DNA from: Symsagittifera roscoffensis
Lineage: Eukaryota > Xenacoelomorpha > Acoela > Convolutidae
Assembly (NCBI RefSeq): GCF_963678635.1
Contig: NC_087070.1
Location: 30,594,390-30,658,389 of the forward strand
Direction of reading: 5' to 3'
Length of the DNA: 64,000 nucleotides
Part shown: positions 1 to 10,150 of the stretch, one piece after another
Numbering within the stretch: position 1 is the stretch's first letter
How the letters are laid out: every line of letters begins with the position of its first letter
Notes under the pieces: model-generated
Seen by the model: the letters and a program-made list of their open reading frames with translations, nothing else
Databases searched by the model: none
What the model was told of the DNA's origin: nothing
Made by a program: the position numbers and the translations under genes

Positions 1-127
1 GAATTGTACAAGGTACCCGCAAGGAGATATATTTTCAAGCAGATTTTTTCTAAATGATTCTAAGCGTCACAGATTGGAGTCCATTAACGCATGATCCTGT
101 TTATGGATACATAAAGCAAAAAAATTA

Positions 128-602
128 ACACTGATAGCCGGTTGCCGTGCAAGAAGCGCAAAATAATGCGACTGCGTTCAAAAAAACTACAAACAGTCGT
201 TTACGGCTAAGAAATTCAATGAATTGAGACATAATCGACAAAACTTGTCTTAAACAAATGAACGACCAACAAAAAAAAACTAAAATTTTTTCAATAAGTA
301 TTTTTACCTTTATTTTTGCTCAATATCTCAATTTTTTTTCATTTTGGCAAAGACACGTTAAGGGGAGCTTCGAAAACCAGTTTTCCTTTTGATAAATTCA
401 ACTTTTTCTTAGTCTAAGTTACCTACATTTTCGAAAAAAAAGTTACTCGCTCGCTCTACTCATTCGAAAAAAAATGGGAACTCAAAAAATTTTGAGCCGG
501 TTTTTCTCGACATTGGGACGTTTGCGGTACCTGATTTTGCGTGGAGAAAAACACTTAATCACACACGGCAAAATTCCTTCCCATTTTTCAATGGTCGGAA
601 CA
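128..602 (-). repeat. Helentron-like non-autonomous element, subfamily 2
   Basis: Read on the minus strand, the element starts at about 602 with GTTCCGACCATTG. Near its other end, at about 130-165, lie a degenerate hairpin (stem CTTGCAC) and CAACCGGC. Copies at 15143-15415 and 47190-47684 share this layout and the internal motif AAGCCGGTTTTTCTCGA. The subterminal GGTCGGAAC that should be the inverted partner of the 5' end is poorly preserved here. No coding capacity. Confidence 0.5.
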
Positions 603-894
603 ATGAGCCGTTCTTCACATGGCAATTATATTCTCTAGGCCATTTTCTCTGGAAATTCTTCGCCTTGAATTTTTTAACATATTATTTAGGTCAAGAGGTG
701 CGTTGTCGATTGTTATCTGGCATTTAAAATACGGATAACATAATTCAAATTTTTTTGTGGGTAATTTCACTTGTTTTGAATTAACCACCAAAGAACATTC
801 AGTAAACAGTCTTTTTCTCTGCCGTGCTTTACAGAAATGGGCCCTACAATATTTCCGGGCGCTACAAAAATGTATTAAGTTTCCCATTTTTTTT
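603..894. other. AT-rich spacer, no gene seen
   Basis: Short open frames are present but have no start context, splice sites or recognisable similarity. Nothing else seen. Confidence 0.5.
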
Positions 895-1200
895 ATTAAG
901 AGTCGATGAACGTAGTTCAATCTCTTATGTGGGTCACGATTATTTTTTTCTGAAAAAGTCTTAAACTTTGTCTCATTTTTTCGCAGTTTGATTTCTTTTC
1001 AAGTTCTGTTTATTTTTGTTAAAAGGAAGGCAAGCTCCACTATCGTACTCCAAAAATGAAAAATCAAGAAAAATGTGATCGAATTCTTGTTTCGAAAGTG
1101 GAATTCAATTTTCGGATTTCCCAGCGAAATAAAATTTTAACTTATTTATCCAGATTTCTCAAATTGGCTTAATTTTATCAAAAAAGGGCTATTCATTCAT
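895..1200 (+). repeat. Dispersed repeat R2, copy 1
   Basis: Contains AGAGTCGATGAA, AAAGTCTTAAA, a Cgc-GTTTGA motif, AAAAGGAAGGCAAGCTC and CCAGCGAAATAAAA in this order. The same series recurs near 6058, 15865, 18560 and 19495, always on the plus strand. No protein or terminal inverted repeat is visible, so the class is unknown. Confidence 0.5.
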
Positions 1201-1246
1201 TTTCCAGAAAAGCTAAGACCTAAAGGATATCTACTTTTTTCTTTAA

Positions 1247-1376
1247 ATTTCGAAAGTGAGATTTTTCAAAAAACAACTCAATATTTTTTCTCTTATTGTT
1301 ACATCAAAGTTAAATTTCGAAAGTGAGATTTTGCAAAAAACAACTCAATATTTTTTCTCTTATTGTTACATCGGCG
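1247..1376 (+). repeat. Two-copy tandem duplication, 68-bp period
   Basis: ATTTCGAAAGTGAGATTTT followed by CAAAAAACAACTCAATA begins at 1247 and again at 1315, nearly identical over about 60 bases. It lies at the 3' side of the R2 copy. Confidence 0.8.
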
Positions 1377-1821
1377 TGATATCAAAGTTACGATCAAACT
1401 TCAAAATTACTGCGTCGAAATTTTGTGGTTCTTGGAATGAGGGAAGCTCAATTTCACTTCTATTGATTGTGGTTTGCTGTTTAAGGGGAAAAAAATCTTT
1501 AACTCTGTCGTCATCGTCTTTTTACCTTGTTGGGATGACTGTTGATTTCATTTGAGCTGGCGTCCTAAACTTGTTTATCAAATGGTGGAAAAACAACAAA
1601 ACTGGAAACACCTGCAGAAAATGAGTTTCATGTTTAATTTCGAACATGAATGTCAATTTTCAGAATTACTCTGATTGATTTGGTTTTTTGAAACTGTTAA
1701 TTAAGAAGAGCGAAATGATTTTCTTTATACATCAAGCATCAATTATACATCACCACATCAAACATATGTATAAATTTATGAAAGCCCTTAGGTATATATG
1801 CTTTTTTAGTTTACTTCACAT
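1377..1821. other. AT-rich spacer, no gene seen
   Basis: No exon-like composition, no RNA gene and no repeat boundary could be supported here. Confidence 0.4.
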
Positions 1822-2082
1822 TAAGCGGATATTTAATCCGTCTTAGAAATTGTTCCAAATTGGTTCAAAGAAGCTGATTTGCCATAATTGATTTGTTACA
1901 AGGAGCGAAATCTATCAATTTGTACTTTATATGGCGTGTGGGGGAATGATTTTCAAAAAAATTTCAAATTTTAGAAAAAATGTTTTTTATATATATATAT
2001 ATTTTTTCAAGTTATTACTGCTCCATAAACCTTAAAAGGCAGTCGGAACATTCAGGGCTTCGCCCTGATACGAGCAATCTTT
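1822..2082 (+). repeat. Helentron-like element (subfamily 1), 5'-truncated
   Basis: Matches the 3' half of the ~530-bp family. It begins at TTAAGCGGATATTTAATCCG and contains TACTTTATATGGCGTGTGG and ACTGCTCCATAAACCTTAAA. It ends with AGGCAGTCGGAACATTCAGG, the hairpin CAGGGC-TTC-GCCCTG, and CGAGCAATCTT. The internal AT run at about 1988-2003 is a small simple repeat. Confidence 0.85.
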
Positions 2083-3772
2083 TCATCTTGGCCTTGAATT
2101 TTGATTGTTTCGTGTTAAGGCATACTTTTCATTGCTCAGTTTTGAATGGCTTTGTTCTAACTACCCGTAGGGCCCGTACAAGGCTTGACTTCAGAATTTA
2201 AGAGCCAAGCAGCTATAAACCACCATTCAGCCGCCAATTTAAATCCTACTAACCTAAGTCTAGGTTACAGGCACTTGGCAGACTTTAATTTTGAAAGATT
2301 GATGGCGTACTATATAATATGAATTGGAGAGGCGAATAAGTTGAAAGGATTGTTTTGATTTAATAACCGAACCGAATTAAATGTTATAAAACTAGGAGCT
2401 TAAGGGTTTTACACGGTTGTGTTATATTACCAAAACTGTGATTTGCAACTCCTTTGAATAAAGAACATTTCACAGCCCATTAAAATTAATAGCCAGTCGT
2501 TAAACTCCTCGCTCGCGCGAGTTTTGCCAACTTCTGTCGCAATATCTGTTGCGGGCTAGTTTTAATAACAAAGACCCCTTGTATTTCAATTCGCGAGCAG
2601 ATGTTTTATTATTGAAGAAAAAGTTAATAAACTGAGGTGCGATCGATACATGTTTAAGCTCAGTTGGTAAACCGGTTATGCAAAATGATTGAAATGTAAA
2701 AGCAAGAAGCAGAAAACTACCTGCTTGACGTTATTCCAACAAATCGATTTATGCCATGAATCGATTTAGTCATGAAATTAAAAGCTGCTCAACGTTTTTG
2801 CAAAGAGCTGAAAATCTTTATTTTGGACTTTTTTCTCATAACTCAGCCCCCTCTGAAGTAAGTCATGTTTTTACCGTAAAAATATGTGAATATAGTTGCT
2901 GTCATTGGGGATGGTGGTATTTTTTTATTATTATTGGTGGCTTACTGAGTATTCGGTTGTTAAATTCTATTTACCACACAAATCTGGTCTGTCTGTTTGA
3001 TCAAAAACTACCTGGAAATATGTTTATTATGATTTACTTTCTGACTTCGTCGTCCGCGCTAATCTGTCCTGGTCGGGTAAACATCAAACAAAAAGCTGTG
3101 TCGTATTCATTTTCATAAACCCATAAACCAGTCTCGTAGACCACTGCTGAATACTCATTTGAACGAAAGTTTTTTTGGCATAATCCGATTTGACGAATGT
3201 CTTAAAAATCCAAGTTTGTGGGGAAAATGGGTAAAGCAAGGTGTCGCTTCTGTTATATCAAATGGGAGCTATCATGGAAGTCTTAAGCTTGATGCTTTTT
3301 CGAGATTTAGCTATGGTGTTTTCATTTGTTTCCCATATCAGAAACCTTTTTCTGATAGCTGAAGCATGTGGAATCAACAGCAGTTCAGAATTGATTTGGA
3401 ATTGAAATTAGAAACCTTAATATGGTTGGTTGGCAACAATCTCGACTTTATTGAAGGCTTGTCCCCGAGACATTAAATGTTAGGTGGGCGAATTAACTGA
3501 TTCAAATGTTTCATGGAACTAGGATTGTAGGCTGTGTAATGCTAGCAGGGATTTACACTAGATATTCCATAAGGATTAGTTCTATGTAAACAAGATTTGA
3601 CGTTTTTCCTGAAGTTTTGGTGGGTCGAAAAGTTCTGTGGATTATTTCACACTTCGTTGTGAAGCTCGAATTGTCAGCGAGAACTTCTTTCTTGTCCTTT
3701 GTCTCCCGCAAGCAGCGGAAATGGAGGCCAAAAAAGAACCAAAAAATATTTTTAAAAATTATTACTAGCATT
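2083..3772. other. No gene recognised
   Basis: AT-rich sequence with a few open frames up to 120 codons (for example 2756-3118), including a hydrophobic stretch. None has family similarity, exon composition or convincing splice sites. 3420-3560 contains more GC-balanced sequence but nothing identifiable. Confidence 0.4.
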
Positions 3773-4865
3773 CATCAATTGGTAAAACAAGAAAGGCTGA
3801 GGAAACATATCATTTTGACTTTTATTAACCTTGCTGATTGCATAGCAAACAGAATATCAAGCGTTCCTGCGCTGGAGTTTTTTTACATCCGCTTAGAAAC
3901 AAGAATAGATCTGCGTCCGCCATACAGACCGTCTTGGAACATGTTGGATTTCCTGATTTAGCTGTGAAAATTCTAAAAGGAGTAGTTAATCTTGTGTAAT
4001 ATTTGACGCGCGCCGACTGATGTTTCGTTGGCTTAGTTTCTAGGTCTTATATTGGGATGTTTCTTAGTTTGACCACGTTAAGAGTCTCTGGACGGCGTGA
4101 AGAGGCTTATTAAGGTCGTGTGGTTTTTTTTTTGACCAAAAATTGTATTGAAAGTTGTTCAAGCTCTAACTGTAAATAACTTTTTTCACATGATGATCTA
4201 AATTGGTCGGGCTATCCAAATCTGTTGTTTTGTCAACTACCAAATCAATTTTGAGAATGTATGCATTTTAAAAGCCTGTTCTATTCAAAATTTGGCGTTT
4301 TATGTTTGTTGTAATTTTACCACCTCAATTTGTTCAAACTTCATTATTTTCGTTTTATAATAAGGAAAATCACGCTCTACAAAAACACAAGTGCAAATAT
4401 CGCAAAAAAAGACGTGAATCATTTTTTTTTGCGTTGGATCAATTGGTGAAACAAGAAAGGCTGAGGAAACTTATCATTTTGACTTTGTTAACCTCACTGA
4501 TTGCATAGCAAACTGAATACCGAGCGTTTCTGCGCTGGAGTTTTTTTTAAATCCGCTGAGAGACACGAATAGATCTGCTTCCGCGAGCAGACCATCTTGG
4601 AACTTGTTTGGGTTTCCTAATTTAGCTGTTTAAATTCTAAAAGTAGTAGTTAATCTTGTGTGATGTTTTCGCTTTGACACGCGCAGGTTTGGGTTTTGTT
4701 GGCTTAGTTTCTGGGTCTTTTATTGTGATGTTTCTTAGTTTGACCTTGTTAAGAGTCTATGAACGGCATGAAGAGACTTATTGAGGTCGTGTTTTTTTTG
4801 CCTTTTTTACTGAAAAAGTTTTGTTCAAACCGTAAATAACTTGTATCACAGGATGACTTAAATTA
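3773..4865 (+). repeat. Diverged two-copy tandem duplication, ~665-bp period
   Basis: The block starting TCAATTGGTAAAACAAGAAA at about 3776 recurs at about 4440 as TCAATTGGTGAAACAAGAAA. In both copies it is followed by AGGCTGAGGAAAC, GATTGCATAGCAAAC, GCGCTGGAGTTTTTTT, TAGTAGTTAATCTTGTGT and AAGAGTCTNTGNACGGC. Substitutions and small indels are scattered throughout, so the duplication is old. No protein is encoded. Confidence 0.8.
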
Positions 4866-5440
4866 GACTTAAATAAAAGTTTAAAAGTTGCGTTTATTGA
4901 ATATCAGCCTTTTCGGCGCAAAAATTTTTCTGATGCTTTTTTGTTCAAAAATTTAGCTCACTTTTTCTCGGTTCAAAAGTAGCCTCTTATAACTGTTTTA
5001 TCAAGCACCTTCTAACTTCTTGTAATTCTGACCTGAAACATACCTGATCATAGTAATGTTTTTGTCTGACTTTAGAGTTATTCAATTAGGTTTTAGTTGT
5101 CCAATTGTCGAATAATTTTAATGCTTGAAATAAGAAGGCATTATCAAATCGGATTGTTGATTTTTTTTCCCGGCGGTAAACAACTTGCGTAACGAAATCA
5201 GAATCATGTGATAGCTTGCTTTATAGTCTCCTTTTCAGTTCAGCGTCTGTTTCTGCGCATGTTTCACCCAGATAATGCTTGGGATGACAACATACGGGTT
5301 TCAAATTCGACCTGGACGTGAGTGAGCTTTTTGCAAACTGAAAACTTTCTACTTGAAATTTATTTGCTGAACTGTCGTTTGTCTGCCTTATTTTGGAAGC
5401 GTTGTTTCCTCAGCACCTTTTACATATTTGAAGCATTTGT
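4866..5440. other. No gene recognised
   Basis: AT-rich sequence; nothing supportable. Confidence 0.4.
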
Positions 5441-5928
5441 TGTTCCGACTTTCGAAGAAAACAGAATATTTATACTCGGCATGTTTTTTTTATTCAGTCA
5501 TCTTTCGCCGATCGAAATAGTTTTCAAAGAAAAATTTTTATACCCCAATGAAGACATCGACTTCCTGAGTTCAATTTGAAAAGATATTTTTACTCCAATT
5601 TTTTTGTAAAGTTCTGGGGGTTTAAAAATTGGCAAATTGGCCATATATTCTGGACTAAATTATGCGGGCTTTGAAGAGTTTATTCATAATGCTGAGAGCG
5701 TTACGCAAATTATTTATGCGTGGCGAATTATCCGGCACAATAAAATCGTTCCAAATTCAATTGAGGCTAGCTAATTGGTCGTATTAATTTCGTACGACTC
5801 AAAATTTCACCCTTTGATATTGTCCAAAATTTAAAGAATTTCAATATTTTTTCCCAAAAATTATTCGATATGAAATAAGGGACAGTCGGAACATTCACGG
5901 CTTTGCCCTGATATACAAGCAGTCTTGT
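5441..5928 (+). repeat. Helentron-like element (subfamily 1), old divergent copy
   Basis: Begins TGTTCCGACTTTCGAAG and ends GACAGTCGGAACATTCACGG, a hairpin around CTTTGC, then AGCAGTCTTGT. Internal landmarks of the family remain (TTGAAAAGATATTTTTACT, GTAAAGTTCTGGGGGTTTAAA, AAATCGTTCCAAATT). The region near the TACTTTATATGGCG segment is lost. Confidence 0.8.
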
Positions 5929-6057
5929 TACTATATATGGAAGTCATTTTGTTATATTCATGCAAGAGTGCAGGTAGTTGAATGCCAAGTAATTTTGCAG
6001 TTTTTTGTCAAAATTCATAATTTCGCTTTGATCTACGAATTTAAAACGCTTATTTTA

Positions 6058-6540
6058 AAGAGTCGATGAAGGTAGTTCAGACTCTTAAATAGGTCGCAAT
6101 GATTTTTTTCGTTTTTTTTTGTCAAGAAAAGTCTTAAAATTTGTTCAGGCTCAAATTTACTTTTTTTTTGCGGTTTGACTTTTGATCTTTCAGTTCATTT
6201 GCTTTGATAAAAGGAAGGCAAGCTCGACTAACGAACAGCGAAAGTTATAAGATTACGAAAAACGTGATCAACATCTAGTTTCGAAACTGGAATTTGATTT
6301 TCAGATTTGCCAGCGAAATAAAAATTTTACCTATTGATTTAGTTTCTCCAAATAGGATTAAATTAATCGAAAAATTGTTAATCATCAATTGTTCTTGAGT
6401 TTTTGGGCCATCTATTTTTTTTCTTTGAATTTCAAAAATTGAGATTTTTTCAAAAAACAAGTCAGTCATTTTTTTCTGTTTACTTGCGTTCATTGACTCT
6501 TTTCCAACTGTCTTTTGGCTATGTTTTTATTTTTAATCAA
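6058..6540 (+). repeat. Dispersed repeat R2, copy 2
   Basis: Begins AGAGTCGATGAAGGTAGTTC. The later landmarks are AAAAGGAAGGCAAGCTCGAC, CCAGCGAAATAAAAATTTTA and, at the 3' side, TTGCGTTCATTGACTCTTTT. Same order and strand as the copies at 895, 15865, 18560 and 19495. Confidence 0.55.
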
Positions 6541-7582
6541 GTATTTCGAGTACTTTTTGTTGTTCATTCAAATCATACAATTTTTTTCTAAGGCATAATA
6601 AAGCGAAAAAGGCTGCCTCATTTGCATTTTGTCTGAAATTATGATTTAAACTGATTTCTCGAACAACGGATTATCCTTTTTTTCATAGCAAGTGGTGCGA
6701 TTCTCCGTCTCGTGTCTGTGTTTTGTTTATGAATTTAAGACGCACAAGAAATTTTGTAAGCTACAAAATCCGGATTTTTCAGAAGTACCATTTATGGCAT
6801 TCGGTTTTGATAAAAACAAAAACCCTTCTGCCATGCTCTTTTGTCAATATGTCGCCTCTGTTATGCCTTTGTTCAAAAAGTGTTGTCAACCGAGAGTTTA
6901 TTTTGCGTTATTAAGGCTTAGGAGTGCTCCGACTTTTAAGAAGTTTTTCACTCTTTGGTATTTCGTGTACGCAATGGGAAGGAAATATGTTTTGGTTGTG
7001 TTTTCCGAAGAATACAAAACTAAATTTTGCAAACAAAAATTTTGAAAAACCTTTCCCGTGTGAATATCTTGTGCTTTTCACACTTTTCTTTAGGCGATAA
7101 TTTATGCACAAACAAAGAAGATAAATTAAATTAGCTTTTGTGTCTCCTTTTGTCTTCTTTCAAAGTTATTCTTCCACTCAATCGCCCGAAGCAAAATTTA
7201 ATAATATCATATTAAAACCCTTTTAGTCGTGATTCGAACGAAATTTAAAAATTAAAAAGATTCTTTGTCGAGAAAAACCGATTTGAAGTTCTTGATTTTT
7301 GGTCTAATTTCGAGCAAATGAGTTGAGCGTGCAGGCTTACAATAGCTTATTTATGCTTAATTTAACTACTGGAGTAAAATTAGTTTTTTAGCTCCATTTT
7401 GGGAATAAAACAATGTCTGAAATTTTTTAAATTACTTGTCTACAATGTTTACAATGCTTTTTTTTTGTTCCTTTTCTTCAAAAACTGTCTTCCAATTGCC
7501 CTTTTTTACTGTGATTATCGAAGTTGCCGAATTTTTCTTTTTTTTCGTTCAGGTCTTTTTTATCAAACGTTTGTCTTTTTTA
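6541..7582. other. No gene recognised
   Basis: Very AT-rich. An open frame at 6692-7045 (117 codons) has no recognisable domain and no exon context. Nothing else can be supported. Confidence 0.4.
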
Positions 7583-7632
7583 TCACACAAAAAGACACTA
7601 TATTGGAAATAAAAATGGTTTGTTTTTAAGAC

Positions 7633-7674
7633 TATGGTCGGAACATTGCACAGTTACCGGCTGTCCTTGTTTCA
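7633..7674 (+). repeat. 3' end of a Helentron-like element (subfamily 2)
   Basis: CTATGGTCGGAACATTGCAC, a short hairpin-like segment ending ACCGGC, then TGTCCTTGT. This has the same terminal order as other subfamily copies. It is carried along in the duplication and recurs at 8644-8685. Confidence 0.5.
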
Positions 7675-8020
7675 AATTGTATTTTGTTGCAGTATAAAGT
7701 TCTTGACGTTTTTGTTTCTGAAGTACAGCTTCGAAGTTTTTCGACAGTTTTTTAAACCTATAATTATTTTCAACTTGCTCTTATCCTTGTTTGATGCTGT
7801 AATTACGCAAGCAAAGCTTGTGTTAAAGTTTGAACTCCTTTTTTCCAACCTAAGTCGCCAATATTGTTGCGACCCAAATTTTGTTGCGACAAATTGTGTT
7901 AATTTTGAAAGTGTTCATTTTGATCAATACAACCAGCTATTAAGTACAGCCAATGCTAAGGATATTTATACAGATTATTACTTTTACAAATAGCACTTTA
8001 GCTTCAAGGTATCATTGATC

Positions 8021-8075
8021 TGTAGCGTAGAGGTAGGGAAGGAGACCCGCAACAAAAGAATGGTTCGAACTTGGG
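8021..8075 (+). repeat. tRNA-derived SINE-like head (in duplication copy 1)
   Basis: TGTAGCGTAGAGGTAG fits a Pol III A box and, about 30 bases on, GGTTCGAACTT fits a B box. No acceptor stem can be closed, so this is a tRNA-derived repeat promoter and not a tRNA gene. An identical copy lies at 9032-9086. Confidence 0.5.
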
Positions 8076-8593
8076 CAGGTTTGGATGTTTTTAATGAAAT
8101 TTTTCGGCTCTATTCCAGTTTATCCCTTTGAAATTCATTTTTGACAAGTTTATTTAACATTGTCATAATCCAATAAAATTTGGCGTGGTGAACAAATCGA
8201 CAAATGTGAACTCGGTATTTTGAAAGGGGGAAACTGGAAAAGAGCCATATTTTTGTATACTTGTTAAAATGCGTCCGCTCTATAAATTGAGGCATATTAC
8301 TTGGTAAATTTCTCTTTTTTTTCAAATTGAATAGCAAAAGCGATTGAATTGAGTAAAAAAAGCCAGAAAGAACGGTAATTATAGTTGGAAAACGTTGGAA
8401 ATATAGCGGTAAAATTCTAGTAGATTTAACGCCGAGATTATATTCAGACCAGTTTTTCTTGACACTGAAATATGGCGAGTTTTTTTAAGTATGATACCAC
8501 ATCTGAATGTGATACCACGCTTACCTTGAGGATGCCAACATAATAAAATTATAGATACTAAAAAACGAATCTTAAATTATAGTTCTTTTCCAT

Positions 8594-10150
8594 TCACACA
8601 AAAAGACACTATATTGGAAATAAAAATGGTTTGTTTTTAAGACTATGGTCGGAACATTGCACAGTTACCGGCTGTCCTTGTTTCAAATTGTATTTTGTTG
8701 CAGTATAAAGTTCTTGACGTTTTTGTTTCTGAAGTACAGCTTCGAAGTTTTTCGACAGTTTTTTAAACCTATAATTATTTTCAACTTGCTCTTATCCTTG
8801 TTTGATGCTGTAATTACGCAAGCAAAGCTTGTGTTAAAGTTTGAACTCCTTTTTTCCAACCTGAGTCGCCAATATTGTTGCGACCCAAATTTTGTTGCGA
8901 CAAATTGTGTTAATTTTGAAAGTGTTCATTTTGATCAATACAACCAGCTATTAAGTACAGCCAATGCTAAGGATATTTATACAGATTATTACTTTTACAA
9001 ATAGCACTTTAGCTTCAAGGTATCATTGATCTGTAGCGTAGAGGTAGGGAAGGAGACCCGCAACAAAAGAATGGTTCGAACTTGGGCAGGTTTGGATGTT
9101 TTTAATGAAATTTTTCGGCTCTATTCCAGTTTATCCCTTTGAAATTCATTTTTGACAAGTTTATTTAACATTGTCATAATCCAATAAAATTTGGCGTGGT
9201 GAACAAATCGACAAATGTGAACTCGGTATTTTGAAAGGGGGAAACTGGAAAAGAGCCATATTTTTGTATACTTGTTAAAATGCGTCCGCTCTATAAATTG
9301 AGGCATATTACTTGGTAAATTTCTCTTTTTTTTCAAATTGAATAGTACTGCTAATGCGTCTCAATTGGCTTGCGGCACTTAGAAATTATGTAGACTCATA
9401 AATGGCGTGCGTTACTTATGAAATGTTGTAGAGTCAAAGTTTTGCTCATTCAGTTTTTCCCAGTAGAATTATCGGTCATATGCTTGCTTGTGTATGCGTA
9501 GTGCAACTTCGCCTCTGTGTAATATTTACGGTTTTTTCAACATTATATTGGGATTTCTCTTCAAATGTTTAGTCAATAAAGATACAAGAGTAGGTGAAAT
9601 ACAGCTATAAGAACAGAAGAGGCATAAGTTCGAACAGATGCAGTTGAGAAATATATTTTTTAGATATCAAATCTAGAAAAGAGGAACTCGACCCTGAATG
9701 ACCTGCTGGAGTCTATGCGCAATGAAGTGGAAACTCTGGAATCGAAACTGGCGGGATCGGAGATGGAGTTCGAACAGTACAAGGTGGGCATCTCAACATT
9801 AAGTCAAACAAAAATAACCGGAATAAATTGATAGAAAATAAATTCCAAAAATCAATTTTTGTTGTCTAAATTTCCGTTAGTTTTCCTAGCAAAAGCGATT
9901 GAATTGAGTAAAAAAAGCCAGAAAGAACGGTAATTATAGTTGGAAAACGTTGGAAATATAGCGGTAAAATTCTAGTAGATTTAACGCCGAGATTATATTC
10001 AGACCAGTTTTTCTTGACACTGAAATATGGCGAGTTTTTTTAAGTATGATACCACATCTGAATGTGATACCACGCTTACCTTGAGGATGCCAACATAATA
10101 AAATTATAGATACTAAAAAACGAATCTTAAATTATAGTTCTTTTCCATTC
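8594..10150 (+). repeat. Segmental tandem duplication, copy 2 with 544-bp extra segment
   Basis: Part A' (8594-9345) and part B' (9887-10150) match copy 1. The segment 9346-9889 between them is absent from copy 1 and contains the exon at 9664-9783. The triplet TAG occurs at both edges of the extra segment. This fits deletion between TAG triplets in copy 1, or insertion in copy 2. The near-identity means the event is recent or an assembly artefact. Confidence 0.95.

Larger units (their letters stand above)
7583..8594 (+). repeat. Segmental tandem duplication, copy 1 (parts A and B)
   Basis: Part A (7583-8334) is repeated at 8594-9345 at an offset of 1011 bases with almost no differences (for example CCTAAGTCG against CCTGAGTCG). 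Part B (8332-8594) is repeated at 9887-10150. In copy 1, A and B are joined directly at the triplet TAG. In copy 2 they are separated by about 544 bases that contain a coding exon. A 119-codon open frame in part A is duplicated with it but looks like non-coding repeat sequence. Confidence 0.95.

Noticed and set aside
2756-3118. 120-codon frame with a hydrophobic segment
   Set aside because: No similarity, no splice or promoter evidence, and composition equal to background.
8021-8075. Functional tRNA gene
   Set aside because: A and B boxes are present but no acceptor or anticodon stem closes. The same holds for 13970, 18315, 57128 and 58640.
7634-9004. Two identical 119-codon frames as duplicated genes
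   Set aside because: They lie in repeat sequence containing a Helentron-like end and next to a tRNA-derived head, have no splice context or domain, and are copies of one recent duplication.
1-9663. Upstream exons of the golgin gene
   Set aside because: No coiled-coil exon with matching phase and splice sites could be found before 9664; the missing exons are probably outside the window.
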